A stretch of DNA of 5,702 bases, from positions 1 to 5,702 of the forward strand of contig CBFGSB010000193.1 of NCBI GenBank assembly GCA_965651325.1, in the 5' to 3' direction. Each line of letters starts with the position of its first letter. Position 1 is the first letter of the stretch. The notes under the pieces are model-generated. The model made no database searches and was not told the DNA's origin. It was given only the letters and a program-made list of their open reading frames with translations. The position numbers and the translations under genes are program-made. The stretch is from IDS-8 sp965651325 (GTDB taxonomy: Bacteria > Pseudomonadota > Gammaproteobacteria > Steroidobacterales > Woeseiaceae). Positions 5,268-5,702 of the stretch are shown one piece after another.

Positions 5268-5702
5268 TCAGAGCGTGTAGCGAATGCCGAGCCGCCACGT
5301 GCGCGGCGCGCCCCGCCAGACCTCGGCCTCGCTCCATCCGACGGTGTAGTACTCCTCGTCGAACAGGTTTTCGACCGAGAATCGCAGCTCCAGGGAATCG
5401 GTCAGCCGGTAAAGGGCACTTGCATCCGCCCGCCAGTAGCTCGGGAGCTTGAACGAATCGTCGATGTCACCGGCCCGCTCGTCCACGAAGTTGACGTTGC
5501 CGCCCAGCCGCAGGCCCTCGAGCAATCCGGAGTCAAAGCTGTACTGTGATTGCAGCGCGAACGTGCTCCTCGGTACGTTACGCATCGGAAGGCCTATGCG
5601 CGTGGGATCCGTGTCCTCCGATACTTCGGCATCGGCATAGGAATAACCGGCATACATCGTCCAGTTGTCGCTGAGCTCGCCGCTGAGGCTGGCTTCGAAG
5701 CC
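5268..5702 (-). CDS. TonB-dependent (siderophore-type) outer-membrane receptor, C-terminal 144 residues; N-terminal part outside window
   Basis: The minus-strand frame is open from the window edge to a TGA at 5270-5268, giving 144 residues of the beta-barrel end of a TonB-dependent receptor. Such receptors import ferric siderophores or similar ligands across the outer membrane using TonB energy. Visible family features, counted from the edge: GFEASLSGEL at 1-10, WTMYAGYSYADAEV at 14-27, the conserved NVPRSTFALQSQY at 42-54, LPSYWRADASALYRL at 86-100, and the strongly conserved NLFDEEYY at 112-119, then GAPRTWRLGIRYTL. The pattern resembles FhuA/FhuE-like siderophore receptors, but the ligand cannot be told without the plug domain. 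The protein ends in Leu rather than the usual terminal Phe or Trp. An ATG at 5657 lies inside the barrel and is not the start. It converges on amtB and is probably regulated separately, by iron. Confidence 0.93.
   Translation of the reverse strand, partial: GFEASLSGELSDNWTMYAGYSYADAEVSEDTDPTRIGLPMRNVPRSTFALQSQYSFDSGLLEGLRLGGNVNFVDERAGDIDDSFKLPSYWRADASALYRLTDSLELRFSVENLFDEEYYTVGWSEAEVWRGAPRTWRLGIRYTL

Noticed and set aside
5268..5657. Treating the ATG at 5657 as the start of a small outer-membrane protein
   Set aside because: The same frame stays open to the window edge and the upstream residues (GFEASLSGEL...W) are conserved TonB-receptor barrel sequence, so this Met is internal.

Overview
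The window is GC-rich and dense with genes, with strong Shine-Dalgarno sequences and Gram-negative envelope proteins (an outer-membrane porin and a TonB-dependent receptor). Together with the gene content (proA, alaC, torF-glnK-amtB, a sigma-54/NtrC-type promoter), this points to a proteobacterium, most likely a gammaproteobacterium. I cannot name the genus from the sequence.

Layout. Positions 1-162 hold the 3' end of proA (proline synthesis). After a 51-bp gap comes alaC (214-1410), a glutamate-pyruvate aminotransferase. At 1436-1488 there is a compact regulatory knot: a good sigma-70 promoter, a 12-bp direct repeat and a near-perfect palindrome. It leads into a DUF4143-type P-loop ATPase (1476-2714), which may be translated from a leaderless transcript. 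Positions 2715-2904 form a control region with two NtrC-type sites 31 bp apart and a canonical GG-N10-GC sigma-54 promoter. These drive a tight three-gene operon: torF (putative outer-membrane porin, 2905-3525), glnK (PII signal protein, 3537-3875) and amtB (ammonium channel, 3887-5170). A long hairpin (5196-5245) followed by a short T-rich tail separates the operon from a convergent gene on the minus strand. That gene is the C-terminal part of a TonB-dependent siderophore-type receptor, which runs off the right edge.

How the genes work together. The middle of the window reads as a nitrogen-starvation module. When nitrogen is scarce, phosphorylated NtrC should activate sigma-54 RNA polymerase to express three proteins together: an inner-membrane ammonium channel (AmtB), its cytoplasmic gatekeeper (GlnK, with the uridylylated Tyr51 and the channel-plugging Arg47 both present), and an outer-membrane protein (TorF) that comes first in the operon. 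The most interesting hypothesis is that TorF is the outer-membrane partner of AmtB. The ATPase gene upstream has its own promoter and looks like an independent accessory gene placed between the metabolic genes and the nitrogen module. The proA and alaC genes are housekeeping amino-acid metabolism, and the TonB receptor belongs to a separate iron-uptake locus.
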